64,000 nt of DNA, taken from Trichuris trichiura. Lineage: Eukaryota > Nematoda > Enoplea > Trichinellida > Trichuridae. Where the stretch lies: positions 1,178,001 to 1,242,000 of the forward strand of contig JBAJFE010000004.1 in assembly GCA_037903355.1 (NCBI GenBank), written 5' to 3'. The translations under genes were made by a program, and so were the position numbers. Shown piece by piece: positions 11,997 to 23,999 of the stretch (within the stretch, counting starts at the first letter, position 1; each line of letters opens with the position of its first letter). Below the pieces are notes generated by a model. The model was not told where the DNA came from and made no database searches. It saw nothing but the letters and a program-made list of their open reading frames with translations.

Positions 11997-13354
11997 ATAT
12001 CAACAAAACCAATGGCAACAGTTGGCTTCTTTGCTCGGCGATTTTGCGAAATAAATTATGCCATTTAAAAACCAATCGATCTACTAACAAAACACCAAAT
12101 CACACCACTATTATTACCCCAAATAAAAAAATTTACCCCGTCAATATTAAATAATTATTCATAACAACCAGAAACGTCGCGTTAACGGCTAAAGCTATAA
12201 TAAAAAACGTTTTGTTATCATCGTAACAAAGTGAATCTAAAACCAGCACGGCAAAAGCAGTAAGGCTGTAAACATCTGACTTGTTTCGCTTAATTCAACT
12301 CTACTGGAAAAGCATACATAATTTGCATATTTCTAAAAACTGAAAACAAAAAAGTTCGGAAGCTCACTTCGCTACCAAGGAAGCAACCGGAAAATTGTCG
12401 TTGACAGCGTGGACAAATTATTGACACAATGCCGCGCCAAACCAAACATCAAAGAACGCCATTGCGTGAACATACGCAAAGCGCTTTTTATCATATTTAC
12501 AGTTGACATTTTATTCAGCGGTCAGACCTTTTGTTTTTTAATTAAAAACAACGAGTATCGCTTGACGAGTAGCAGTAACTCTTTTGTAATTATGAAACAA
12601 TAGTGGGTCATTTTTTAAAAAAATGAAATTTACATAAGCTATTACCAAAAAGAACATCAACAGACCAGGTTTCCATCGGTGCCAACAAATAACTGTACAG
12701 TGCTTGCGAAATCGGATAGCTGTTTATCAATATTTCCCACTTTGTAAGAACGTTGGGCGATAGTCTTCGCGGTAGCCGATTTGAATGCTATCGTAAAGCT
12801 GTACTAAAAAAACATGTTAATAATTTTATAAGCGACGAAGTCAGCCGCTTACATGACGTATACGGTTCGAACTTTAGCGCGCCACGTTGTTCATGTCGGT
12901 TAAGAAGTCGGCAAAATCGACAGACTTAAACACATTTCACATTTCAACGGAGTGACAGATTATTAATTCTATCTAATGAAAAAGCCTAAGCTTAAGCCTA
13001 AACATAAGCCTTATCTTTAGGCTTAGGCTTAGTTTAGCAGAAAAAGATAGCCGACATGCTCGCCGGTAAAGGTTTAACAGGAAGGAACCTGAATTTCTCA
13101 GTATACGATTGGTAGCATTTTTATCTTTTTTGTAAGCTACTCAAACTTTTGCTTGTATAAAAAATATACTTTTTTTAGGCTATTGTGCCATCTGCCGCTT
13201 CTTTCTACAGTAAGGCTCATTGCTTACGCATCGCATTATTAGATATAAGACAGTAAGCTTAAAAAACATTGAAAAATCGAATTACCATTTTGCTCGTTGT
13301 TTCCACCCTTTCAGGTGCGCCTTAAAAGAGAATAAAACGTAGCGACTAGAAGCC
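11997..13354. other. Intergenic, no gene recognised
   Basis: Between the collagen 3' end and the CRAMP1 3' end (convergent genes). AT-rich, holding one copy of repeat family 1. Confidence 0.5.
12975..13120. repeat. MITE-like family 1 copy
   Basis: Has facing AAGCCTAAGCTTAAGCCTAAACAT and TTTAGGCTTAGGCTTAG, so it folds back on itself, followed by AGAAAAAGATAGCCGAC shared with the copy at 52595-52775 and AGGAACCTGAATTTC as in other copies. Confidence 0.65.
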
Positions 13355-16300
13355 TTAAAAAGGAAATATCGTACCAAATAGGGAGTTGGCGTCCGTTAGG
13401 GAAATATCAAAAAATGTATCCAGCACACCGGCACTCGTTGAGGGACCTGTAAAGCTCGAACTTAAAAAAATGAATTCGAGAACAGTTCAGCGGGCCAACA
13501 GCCGTATGCTCTTTCTTAGATTTACGCAAGCAAAAAATCAATGAAACTCCAATAGATCTCTGTATATCAAGCTCAGCCTTTAAGACTAACCTCTTCTCGC
13601 TGCCTATAGGATATATTTAATATTAATTAATAGTTATCCCATTTCGAGCTCAATGCAGAAAATCTCAGCTGCGCTCTGCGTAAACGGCTTGAAATTTGAA
13701 TAAACTTTAGGGATAAGAAAAGAAATATAAGTCTTTACACACTATAACGCCCATTTTAGGCTAATCATAAATTATACCTTGTTCTCGTTGCTCATAGCAC
13801 TGGGAAATAAAATTTTCCGGAGAATTAGTTGGCGCGTCAGGAATGACCGACAAAAGTTGACTGTTCTTTCCCGCCGGCTCATCGCCGTCGTCCTTAAGTG
13901 GCTAAAAGTAAAAGAAATTACTTAAAACTACAATAGGAGTGAACCTGTTACTTGGAGCTCCCAAAAGCTCTTTACTTCATAATGCTTCTCGTCGGCAAGA
14001 CCGCCTGGAAAATAAAACGCAAACTTAAAAGCAACACACCGTTGCCACCGTACGCACCGGGAAAGAAGGACGAACTTGGAAGACAAGCATCGTTAAAGCT
14101 TTCGGTGACCATTTTCCCCGTTGAAAACTCTTAAAACGAGAAAAGAGCATCAACAGCTTGGGCGCGGCCCAGATAAGCATTTTAAGTCCATATATATATG
14201 GTATATGCAATGTATGACACAAAAGATTAGCTTACAAGCCTACAGCAGCGACACCTACAGGACAAAGTAGGTTGTTTCTTCTCTACTTTTTCTGCTATGC
14301 TTTCCTTATAATATCGACTCAGGATAAGCGACAAGGATGTGAGAACAATCAGATGGTTTGGTGTCAGAACCTTACCCGCTATCATGTTTTGCCTTAGCCT
14401 AAGCCTAAGTCAGAATATAAGGATAACACAGCTGCAATGTAGTGAGAAAACAGCGAATTTTGCCGTACTAGGCGGCGCCACTGTCGACGTGAGGGAGGCG
14501 TAGGTGATAAGCCTCCGATGGCAGGATGCCATTCGCACTTTGCCTAAATATTATTTATCATTCCATATAAAGTGTACAAAGTACTAAAATAATATAGACG
14601 TCTCATGGTTTGCCTAGAAACGTCGCGCTTTGTACAGAATGCCGGCATTTCGTATATTATCTTTAGCATATAAAAGTTTTCAAAAATACCTTGAATAATA
14701 CTGGCTGAATTGGCAGTTTCAGGCTTACTGGGCGCTTTGCTAGCGCAGTGGTTCAACAGTTGCGCGCCAAAATGGTTTCCGTCCGCGCTTTGACCAACTG
14801 ACTTCATCTAAGAAAAAATAAATGAAATATACTGACGCAGTAGTTGCAATAAAGGCAAACCAAGCCAAGCAGGAAAGAGCAATCTAACGCCGTCTGGGCT
14901 AGAAAATCTAGCAAACCTCCGCAACTTCCATTCGGGATACCGTTGGCGGAACGACGTTTTCGACCTCTTCTTGGCAACATGGACTGTCGGGACGCCGAGA
15001 GCAAACGATGAGATTCCAATAAAGGCAAATGAGCTGAAAGAACGCAAGTCAAGCTTTATGTAGTAGGTACACTGCGCATTAGCATAAAATACCGGACGTC
15101 TGTTCTTTTCGACAAGTTAGTGAGATCGTGGAACCCGACGCTACAAAAGAAAACATTTAACAGAAAAGCACAAAAACAAAATACTAACCCGGATTGCCAT
15201 CATTCCTTTTATTATTGAACGTAACGGGGTAGTTGGGAGGTGTACTCATAGCACCACTCTACAAATCGTTATGCAAATTAAGAATGGGATGTACAACAAA
15301 GTCCATACGCTTGCGCAAGCGGCAGACACTTGATCATTGACCAGATACAGTAAGCATTTTCGTACATGTCGACTTATCGTCTAAAGTTAAACGTACATTA
15401 AATGCAAATGAGCAATCCAACACAGCTCACAATGAAGGCGGCAGGCACGTTCAGCCGGTAACGTAAACGCAGTATCTTCGGTAGTTTTGACTTTAAAAAA
15501 AGTTATCATCAAAGATGGGCATTTTACGCGAAGCCATTTACCACATGGAGCAGTTGGCCTACATTTGCGTCGCCGCAGTTTTCCGAGCAGTACCAAAATT
15601 CCGAGTCCAAAACGGCATCTAAGCAAAAAGAGATTACAAGAAAAACCAAAGGTGATTCAAGTCAAAAAAGCAACCGTCAGCATTTTCATTCATTTCATCC
15701 GGAGAAGATTCGGAACAGTTCTGCGGCTGAAATGCCGCATTGTTGTCCTCCTAAATGAGCAACGATAAAATTATATCAGATAGGTATACTGTAAGGTCTA
15801 CCTGAAAACAACTTACCTCAACGTCTCTAGCTGCCGATTCTGAGGAAAAGCATTTTTCAAGCGACATAGTGCCGGAGCATGAAGTGCTATTAGACGGCAC
15901 TGAAGAGGTAGTAGCAACGTGCGTGGATTCCCTGTCTTGACAAAGCGAAACGTTGAGGACAAATGGTTCTTCCTGTTTTTCGCTTCTCTGCAACGAGGAA
16001 TGCATGAAATGCTTTGAAAAAAAATTATCCGCCAATTTACCCTTCCCGGGATTCCCCATTTCGAAAGGTTGAGCTTCTCTCGTTGACCTGGTCGCAGTTT
16101 CCATTCGTCAATCATAAGCTCAATGACGGCATCAATGGTGCAATCCCGCGAAACGGATAAACGAAGGTACGGATTGCTTTCCAGGTCGGCAATAAACTCG
16201 CGATCAATCCATCTGTCTGGCAAAAGTTCAACTGCCACTTTTCCGGGATGAGAAACCGACACGGAGGCAACGTCCACCGAATCTGTAATCAAACGGCGTT

Positions 16301-17738
16301 TATCGCTCAACGTTCTTGAAGGGGCTTTAGGTTTCAAAGCATTATTAGTTTCCTGCTTTTTAAACAGCCAACAAAAACTGCAGAAGGCAACGAAGTTTAT
16401 GGAACTGACCGTATTCCATATAAATTAGCATAAAAATTCAGGTACTGTAAAAGAATTCAAATTTCATTTAATAAACTGCTTTCTAGTTTAAACGAATACA
16501 GTCTTACCCCATGGCGTTTATGATAATTTGATTATAACATAAAATACCCAAAGGAATGAAGTGATGAGAGCTTATAGACAGTTAATCATGGGAGCATATT
16601 CAAATTTTAAATATATGCAATGAAATAAAACATGCTAACTTTAACAGAGTCGAGTTATGGGCGCAGCAAAATAACTAAGCTGTGCTCACGAAAATTACAG
16701 TGGAATTAAACCGACCATTGCAAGTCATACTTGGCATTCGGACGTTTATTTTCATGCTGTAGTCGCAGCTAACAAAAAAACAGAGTATTATTTATTATTC
16801 TCAGCTTGTCGAATTCGACTGTTCGAAAGAAGCGTTCAACTGCACGTATGCCACCATCAGTAAAACTTGAAAATCATTATCCCTACTTACAGGATACAAT
16901 ATATTATAGCAATTGTTTTATTAAACCTTAGGAATAAAGTAAAGTTTAACCTTCCATGAACTTCTTTAAAGCGGGACATGCTGGTGTACGAAGTTTGATT
17001 GTTAGAAGGCGATTTTTTCTACCGCTGCACTTTGGGCCCGTCAGTTTCACAACGGCCGATCTAAGTCCATCTTCGTTAGATGCAAATGAGAAACCGGCGG
17101 CAACTTTGTATACCCGGTTCGAACAAGCTGATTGAATGTGGCAACATGTTTATCCTTTATGCTCTCGAAGTCCGTCTTTCTCAACCACTCTCCGTAATTG
17201 ATCAAAGCGAATAGCTCTTTTGCTTCCTTCGGAGCCGAATGACCTATCCCGCACGAGAAATGTTGTAGTAATGCGTAGTGTCTCCGAAACTTACAGTAGG
17301 AAAAATCCAAGAGACCGGATATCTTTTGCCAGCTGTTGTAGTAAAAATTGCGCACCTGGATAGACCTTTTGGCATCCGATTTTGTCTTCCCCACTATATA
17401 CTGGCGTATAGCTTCGAAATTACGCCCGTGCTAAAAGTAGGAGCAGATGTGAAAAACTTTGAAACTACGGCACCATGCTAGAAAAGCAGTTCAAACCAAG
17501 GTCTTGTAAAGGATACCTGTTTCAAGCCTTCGTAAAATAATAAAACAGTTTTGGAATTCCATGGTTCCCAAACGCGGTGCTTGGACAAGTCTTTTTCGGT
17601 TGTTGCCGATGGAATTCCGGGCGCTTCTTGACTTTCAACGGTAGTAGGAGGCGTAGAACTTGCGGCATCCGCTGCAGACCTTTTCCCGCGCGTTCGATAG
17701 GAGGCCGAACGTTCCGCGGAGATTTCAGATCCTTCCAT
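13355..17738 (-). CDS. CRAMP1: Cramped-like chromatin regulator
   Basis: Homologue of Cramped, a SANT-domain nuclear protein tied to Polycomb and linker-histone gene expression. Exons I can place: 17738-17517, 17430-17295, 17243-17114, 17060-16951, 16324-16041, 15987-15817, 15750-15675, 15618 to about 15528, then others less certain near 14700-14809 and 13803-13902, and a last exon 13446-13355 ending in IFPF. The first four join in phase and follow the family: WEPWNSKTVLLFYEGLKQ then HGRNFEAIRQYI (SANT), VRNFYYNSWQKISGLLDF, ELFALINYGE and PACPALKKFMEG. The next exon has KVAVELLPDRW and NPYLRLSVSRD, as in the central region. Introns there are 51-56 bases except for one of about 630. The region 14810-15530 holds unresolved coding pieces. 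The gene name is firm; the C-terminal half of the model is not. Confidence 0.82.
14390..14425. repeat. MITE-like family 1 fragment
   Basis: CCTTAGCCTAAGCCTAAGTC, resembling the copy near 59575. It lies in a late intron of the Cramped gene. Confidence 0.5.
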
Positions 17739-19739
17739 TTTCGAAGATCCGCGGGAAACTGCTCAATAAACAGTCCATCGCGTTCTTAAGCCTTAAAAAG
17801 ATCTGCGCGTCAATACGGAGTGTAGTAGAAACTTAAAACCTTTTCGGAACATTTCGTTTGGTAGCATTTTCGAAGCTAAGTTCTAATTCGCGCCCAAAAA
17901 GGCAAAAACTGCACAAAACTTACCTTAAAATTGACGGATCGAATGCCTTCCAAATGCGGTGTAGTTTTGATCCAGTTCGATCAAATTAACAATTAGACGA
18001 TGCGAAAAATCTTAACGACAAATTGGAATCAAAACATGCGAATGAAGTTTAACAATTCAGAAACAACGTTCTATTCACCAAGAAAGTAAACCGCTTTCTT
18101 TTGTAGAATAAAGCAGAATTCAAGTTCGTTCGTTGTAAGTTGCCATAATGTTCCTCTATTGCGTCAATTCCCGACGCTATATTTGCCAAGAAATTTTTCT
18201 GATTTGATCATAAATTTAAAAAATAAAGAAATCCGGAACCGCGAAGTTTTATGAGCGAATTTTTAATGCTGAATTTTAAACTCGCAGAATTCATGTATCG
18301 CTTTTGGAGGCTTTCATCGACCCTAAGTGATGCGTGAAAAGCTCACAAAAAATTTCACTGTACTGGTATCTCACGACTCGGTTTCAACGGTTGCGTTGGC
18401 TTTATTTTTTGCTTTTGTTTAATGTTTTATAGAAAGCATAAATCTTGAAACTTCCGCCTCAGCGCAATTGTTGTCTTATCAGCAACAGTCGTTTGTTTTG
18501 TTAGACGTTAGGCTTAACTCCCACAAAAAATGCCCTCTAAGTAAGCAAGTTCAAATACTATACCGATTCGAGAAAAGATGCGTATGTTTCAACGAAAAAC
18601 TCTGAAGTGCTCAAATTAATCGCTTTTTTGAACAAAATCGCTGTAGCGCTTTTAAATAAGCTCATCGTCCTAACATTGAAATAATAAACACTAAAACATG
18701 TTCGAAAACCCATCTTTTAGAAACTTTTTTCTCTGCTAATGAAAATGGGTTATTAAAACATTTTCTATATTGTTTAGCAAATGTAAAGTCTATTTTCACT
18801 CAGTGGCGCAATTTTAAGTCATAAGAATAGAGGTATCTCCTGAAGTACAGTAAGCTAGCATAATGTTTTTGCATAATGAATCGTGGAACTTATCCTATAG
18901 CAAGCTTGTTCTTTCGATGCACCTATCTTGAGAAAGTTCAATAGCGGTTAAGTAAGCTGTCCGACAAGGAATTATTGCCTCTTTCGTCATGGAACCTGCA
19001 AATCAAATTTACTTTTCTTGCTAGTTCCAACGCGGAACGAATTGGTCGTCGACTTCCAAGCTTCAGCCTTCAAGTTCCGAAAGAATTTTTCAAAGAGCGC
19101 CAGAGATTTTGGCTTTCATCGACCTACGCTCTTTTTGTACCGGCTTCCTACTCGTTGCATGAATGTAAGCTTTTCAATTACCGAAATGCTCATGTTGCTT
19201 ACGTGTGTGTATCATGCAATGTAGAACTATTTTTTGCTTGTTTATGTCTTATCGAAAATGAAATTTCGTTTTGTCCAATAAATAGTAGGGCGCCTTTTTG
19301 TTTTAGAAGATGCTAAGTTCCAACAAACGGTTTACTGCCGAAACAGAAAGAAACTTGTTCTTCCATTTGAGAATCCGTCATCCCTAAAGCTTGTTGTTAT
19401 CATAAATTGTTTTCCTTTAGCCATTTTTTAAAGTTTTTTTTTTATAAATCTGAGAAGTGCAACTTTTATATATGGGAGAGTTTCAACTGTTCAAACTGTC
19501 AATAATTGATCCAGCGGGTAGTACTGCGAAAGAGAATTCAGGTTTGAAAATTTAACCTCTCGTAATTATTTTTCTATCTTCTATTTTTCCCACCCTATTT
19601 TCATACTGTAGTTTTCCACAACCTTTGCTAAAATAAAACTCCCGTTTTTTAGACAGCAGGCGACCGTGAGACGAAATCCCTTTTTTTGTTTTTCAATTTT
19701 ATTTATTCTTACTTTTGTTTCCGGATCTTTGTTTCCTAG

Positions 19740-19960
19740 GCGCCCTACCGTTATACTGTAGGTTTGCCGGTCATCTTGTCCTACCCTTACCTAAGCCTAA
19801 GCCTAAACATACGGCTTATGTCTTGGCTTAAAATTTGGTAAGGGCAAAAAAGGCTTTGGTTAGCTTACTCTCCAGTAAAAGCACAGCAAATTAAGGGCAT
19901 GCTTGACCGGAAGGTACCTGCATTTTTCAGACGGTTGGGTGGCTAAGGCATAAGATCCCT
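19740..19960. repeat. MITE-like family 1, longest copy
   Basis: Runs from CGTTATACTGTAGGTTTGCC through CTTACCTAAGCCTAAGCCTA, a facing CGGCTTATGTCTTGGCTTA, to GGTACCTGCATTTTTCAGAC. The left third is the reverse complement of 6690-6760. Internal (TAAGCC)n units equal the telomere hexamer TTAGGC. Confidence 0.7.
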
Positions 19961-22264
19961 ATTGCTCATAGGTAACCGTTTAACACAGTAAAATAAAACG
20001 CGAGTAAAGGCATCTGGAGTTTTCGGGTCACCCGCTCTCCATTTTTAGCATAAAACGAAAGACTAAAAGGTTATTGAAGTGTAGGATGTCTTTCTAATGG
20101 CTCTGTGGGTTTTCGTGTTGAAGAATGGTAGGTTACGTTACATCCGTTTGATGGGAGATTAAACTCCGGTCTCATACCCAACGTCTGCAGGGTAATACAG
20201 ATTACTTTGCATGTCAAGTAGGTGCAACGTAACAAATATATCTTAAACATGAGAAACTAGAAAAGCCTGTTCATTTATGGTGCACAGACATCCGAGACAG
20301 CAGAAGGACGCTTCAGAAATCTCTTTCAACAAAAGAAAAGTTTCCATAGCTGTGCTGCTATCTATTTTATAAAAACATACGCATCTATTGCAGCAAGCTT
20401 TCCTTTCATTAGTTCATTATGTTGATTGACGTTCTGTTTAAAGTTCTGCGTGGCAAATGATAGACGCTTCTCAAACGTACGACCCCTTTGTGGTCGCATC
20501 GTTTTTCTCTTTCAAACCACTGCATGTCTTACGCACCGAACCGAACCACTTTATCATTCGGTAGGTGTACAGTTCCTATCTCACGTTCTCGATCGCATTC
20601 TTGTTTCACTTCACTTTCTCAACTGCTTGAACAATTTTACCGTCCTTCAGTATTTCAAACTCGTCTACTTTCTTGTCACGAGTTAACCGCTAAACTTTTC
20701 GCTTTTTTTCGCTTTGACTTGTTTTCAAATATTCGTTCTGCTTTCTGTCCTACTGTAACACAAGTGCTCTTTTTAGCAATGGTTGATAGTTCCCCAGAAT
20801 TTGTTGGTAAGATAATATGTCTATACCTTAACATAGGAAACGGTTTTGAGCTTTGTCAGTTTACAGAAAACGGCCTAAGGCAAGCCAAAAACGCGAAGTA
20901 ATTTAAAAGGCTGAATTGCATGATATTTTCGCAGCAACATAAGGCAGAAATATGAAGGCAAGGTGGTGTAGGAGATGGCCGAAGCGGCGCAATATGCGTA
21001 TCAGGTCGTGCGGTGGAATTTACACGTGGTTATGAAAAATGAGAGAAGAAAAAGTAGGATTTTTAATATGTTCTCATTATCTATATGGGCGCTTTCATCT
21101 GTATCTGCGTCGATTCGTCGATTCTCTTACTAATAAACAGGCAAAATAGCTATCCCTTAAAGCACGGGTGCGTAGAGACTTGGAAATAATAACGGATAGA
21201 TCGAAATCCGCCTACGGGTTGCCTTAGCGAGTTGAGAACATGTAAGAGCTCGTTTACTTCGTGGAGGCAAAATTTTTCAAACCAGACGTTCGTAAAACGG
21301 ATGCAGATTTGCATTTCTAAAACTTTGGGGCAACTTTTATTTAAAATTTTTTACTTCTTCAATTCTGATAATCAGGTTTCTACCGTAATCACTTTGTCGT
21401 TTTCGTTTGCTTCTACGGCCGGTGCGGTAGAATGTTGAATCCGTCAGGTAATGCCTGCATGGTTTGACACTACTGCTGTAGTTTGTTACTTTTTTCTTTT
21501 TTTCGTCAGCTTTGCCTTGTATATTTTTGGTATTTGGCGCCATCCACTCTTGGACCGGCAGGTAATGGCTAGTGCTAACATAGCTTTTTTATTTTCCCTT
21601 TAAGCGAGCTTTTGAAAACTGTGCGCCCGACAGCTATTGTAAGATGCGTTCTTTTCAGAGCGGTTGTTTATTCTATGTATTTCCGCCGAAATCATTGGTC
21701 GCGCAGCTTCTGCATTTGTTTACGAATAAAATTAACATACTTTGCGTAACGGTTGTTCGAATTTTTTAAATTTCGTCTTCATCACCTCCAGTTTTATTCA
21801 ATTCCGGTTTTCCCTATTGCAACACGTTGAAACACGTTCGAGTGGGCGTCTGTCTTATTAATAGCCCTTATATGGTACAGCTGACTGTTAAAAATGATTT
21901 CCTGTCGCTCTTTTCAGTTTGTCCGACGCTTGTTGATCTTTAGCGAACTCATTGTTCAAAAGGGATACTCTTATCATTGTTTTGATCGTCTGACCAATGC
22001 TCAAAATGACTAATTCTCACTTTTCAGGGTTTCGCGCGACTTTTGACAGGTAAGTAGTTGTACAATGATGTTCAAAACTGTAAAAGTGAAATTCCGCATA
22101 TACCTTGGCTGGGTTTCAGCCGTTCTCTTGCCAAGCGTTGTACATTGAGCATGCGATAAAAAGTTTGCCGCAGTAAAGCATACGGAAATCGTTTCTTTAC
22201 TTTTTTTTCTTCCCTCGAAAACGGTACTAATATTTCTTTTGTAGTTGCAGCTTGCAGATGTTTT

Positions 22265-22327
22265 GCAAAACGCCTTCGTTGTAGAAAGTTGGCTTTGAGC
22301 CAACTTTCTACAACGTAGGCGTTTTGC
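22265..22327. repeat. Near-perfect 30-bp hairpin
   Basis: Arms 22265-22294 and 22298-22327 around a 3-base loop (TTG); 29 of 30 positions pair, with one mismatch near the arm middle (GCCTTCG against CGTAGGC). It sits about 145 bases upstream of the SLC17-type start codon. Confidence 0.9.
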
Positions 22328-22470
22328 CCACTTTGATCATTGTTTTCGTAAATAATACTTTGCGTAGATTAATCAGCGTGCATTATAGGATATCCGTTTG
22401 CGAACTTGTCGCTTTTCATACCATTGGTTGCTAGCGTGACTTTGAAAGTTTGAATTTCAAAACTTCGGCC

Positions 22471-23999
22471 ATGATTAGTCAGTCTTCCAGCGAGCAAGCT
22501 TCAACTGTTGAAGAAATGAGCTCCACGAGCTCGGCTGTGAAATCAACGGGTACATAATTAAAAAATGTTTATGTACTTAATTTCTGAATACTGTACATTT
22601 GAAAGGTGGCAGAAAGAAGGTGATTGTGTTTCTAATCACGGGAGCTTTGACCTTAGCCGCAATGGTTCACTCCTTACTTACCAGAACCTTAGGCATAGCT
22701 ATGGTATGCATGACAAATGGCACCAGTAATAATGCGACAAGGTATACGCCTGCCAGTTCTTCATGCGACACCAATGTGCAAAGAAGCTTTAATTGGAACT
22801 ATTTTGTTCAAGGCAACGTGATCGCCATGCACGATTGGGGAGAACTGTTATTTCTTCCATTTACGGGATTCTTGATTAGCGTTAGTAATCCTATGCTCAC
22901 CCTTTTGGCGGCAACAGGGTTGTCCGTAGTTTCGACTACACTTTTTCCGTTCGGCGTTTTAGCTTACGATTACAAAGGTGCAATGGTTAGTCGATTTTTC
23001 TTAGGTATATCTCACGCCTTTACGTCACCATCCGTTGACGCAGTGGTGAACCATTGGCTACCCAATGCTATGCGAAGTACTTTGTACTCGCTTATAACTT
23101 CGGGCAGCCAAGTGGCGGTATTGATCGGTAATCCAATGATAGCCGCATTTTGTCACGGATGTTTTATGGGTGGTTGGCCCGCGGCATTTTACGTTCCCAG
23201 CATTGTAGCCCTTGTATGGCTAGCCATGTGTAGCGTGTTGTACATTTGGAAAATGCGCGAAAAGAATTCGCGAGGCGCCGATTCGGTCGATCGCGAAGCA
23301 AAGATCTCTTCGGGATTGTGGCGTCCAATCAGAGAAGCTGTTCGTTCCGTGGGCAAGGAAGTTGGAACCAACAGAGCCGTCTGGGCATTGCTTCCATGCA
23401 GTATGGCGGCAACTTGGACGAATCGATTTTTTACCTTTTACATTCCCAACTTTTACCGGGACGTGCTGCACCTTCCATTGATGACCAACGCTGCCTTCTC
23501 GTCGCTTCCATTTCTTGTCCAAATTGTTGGTAAACTATTGTTCAGCTCGGCGTCCGATTTAATGCTTTCTCGACATTGGCTCAGTCGCAATGTATCGTCG
23601 AAAATGTTTAACAGCATTTCCTTTCTGGGCAGCGGTTTTTGTCTTGTTCTCAGCGGTTTCGTAAGCAAGACATCGCCGCATGCGGTAATAGCTTTGCTTA
23701 CAACTGGATTGGCTGTATATTCCAGTTCCGCTCCCGGATATCAGCTGAGCATAGTCAGCATGAATAAAAAATGGACAGGTTTAATTTCCTCGATGTGTAC
23801 ATGCGCAGCGATGGTTGGCGCAATAGTATTGCCTTATATGGTCGCCGCAGTTGTTCGCGTTGGAACGGAAGGCGAATGGAGATCAATGTTTTTTTGCGTT
23901 GCGGCTATGGACAGTTTTGCCGCCATTGTATACCTCATATTTGGACGAGTCGAAGACGTCCATGCGGAAGAGTTGCTTAATCAATCCAAAAACAACTGA
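22471..23999 (+). CDS. SLC17-type major facilitator transporter
   Basis: Anion/phosphate-type transporter of the SLC17 branch of the major facilitator superfamily, an integral membrane protein. Two exons, 22471-22549 and 22606-23999, joined by a 56-base intron, give 490 residues. Exon 1 supplies a Ser/Thr-rich cytosolic start (MISQSSSEQAS). About twelve hydrophobic spans follow. Family features are the long extracellular loop 1 with Asn-X-Ser/Thr sites (NGTSNNAT), the loop after span 2, SRFFLGISHAFTSPS and NHWLP in span 4, and GLISSMCTCAAMVGAIVLPY near the end. The Arg/Glu-rich middle loop (around residues 235-260) separates the two halves. The substrate could be phosphate, sialic acid, glutamate or urate. 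No neighbour suggests a pathway. Confidence 0.85.

Larger units (their letters stand above)
17739..22470. other. Large intergenic region, no gene recognised
   Basis: About 4.7 kb of AT-rich sequence. Plus-strand open frames near 18975-19316, 20426-20901 and 21232-21438 have low-complexity F/S/L-rich translations, no domain and no splice support, so I do not call them. It holds one long copy of repeat family 1 (19740-19960) and a strong hairpin (22265-22327). Confidence 0.5.

Noticed and set aside
18975..20901. Several plus-strand open frames of 68-137 codons
   Set aside because: Low-complexity, Phe/Ser-rich translations from a T-rich strand, no domain and no splice partners; best explained by composition.
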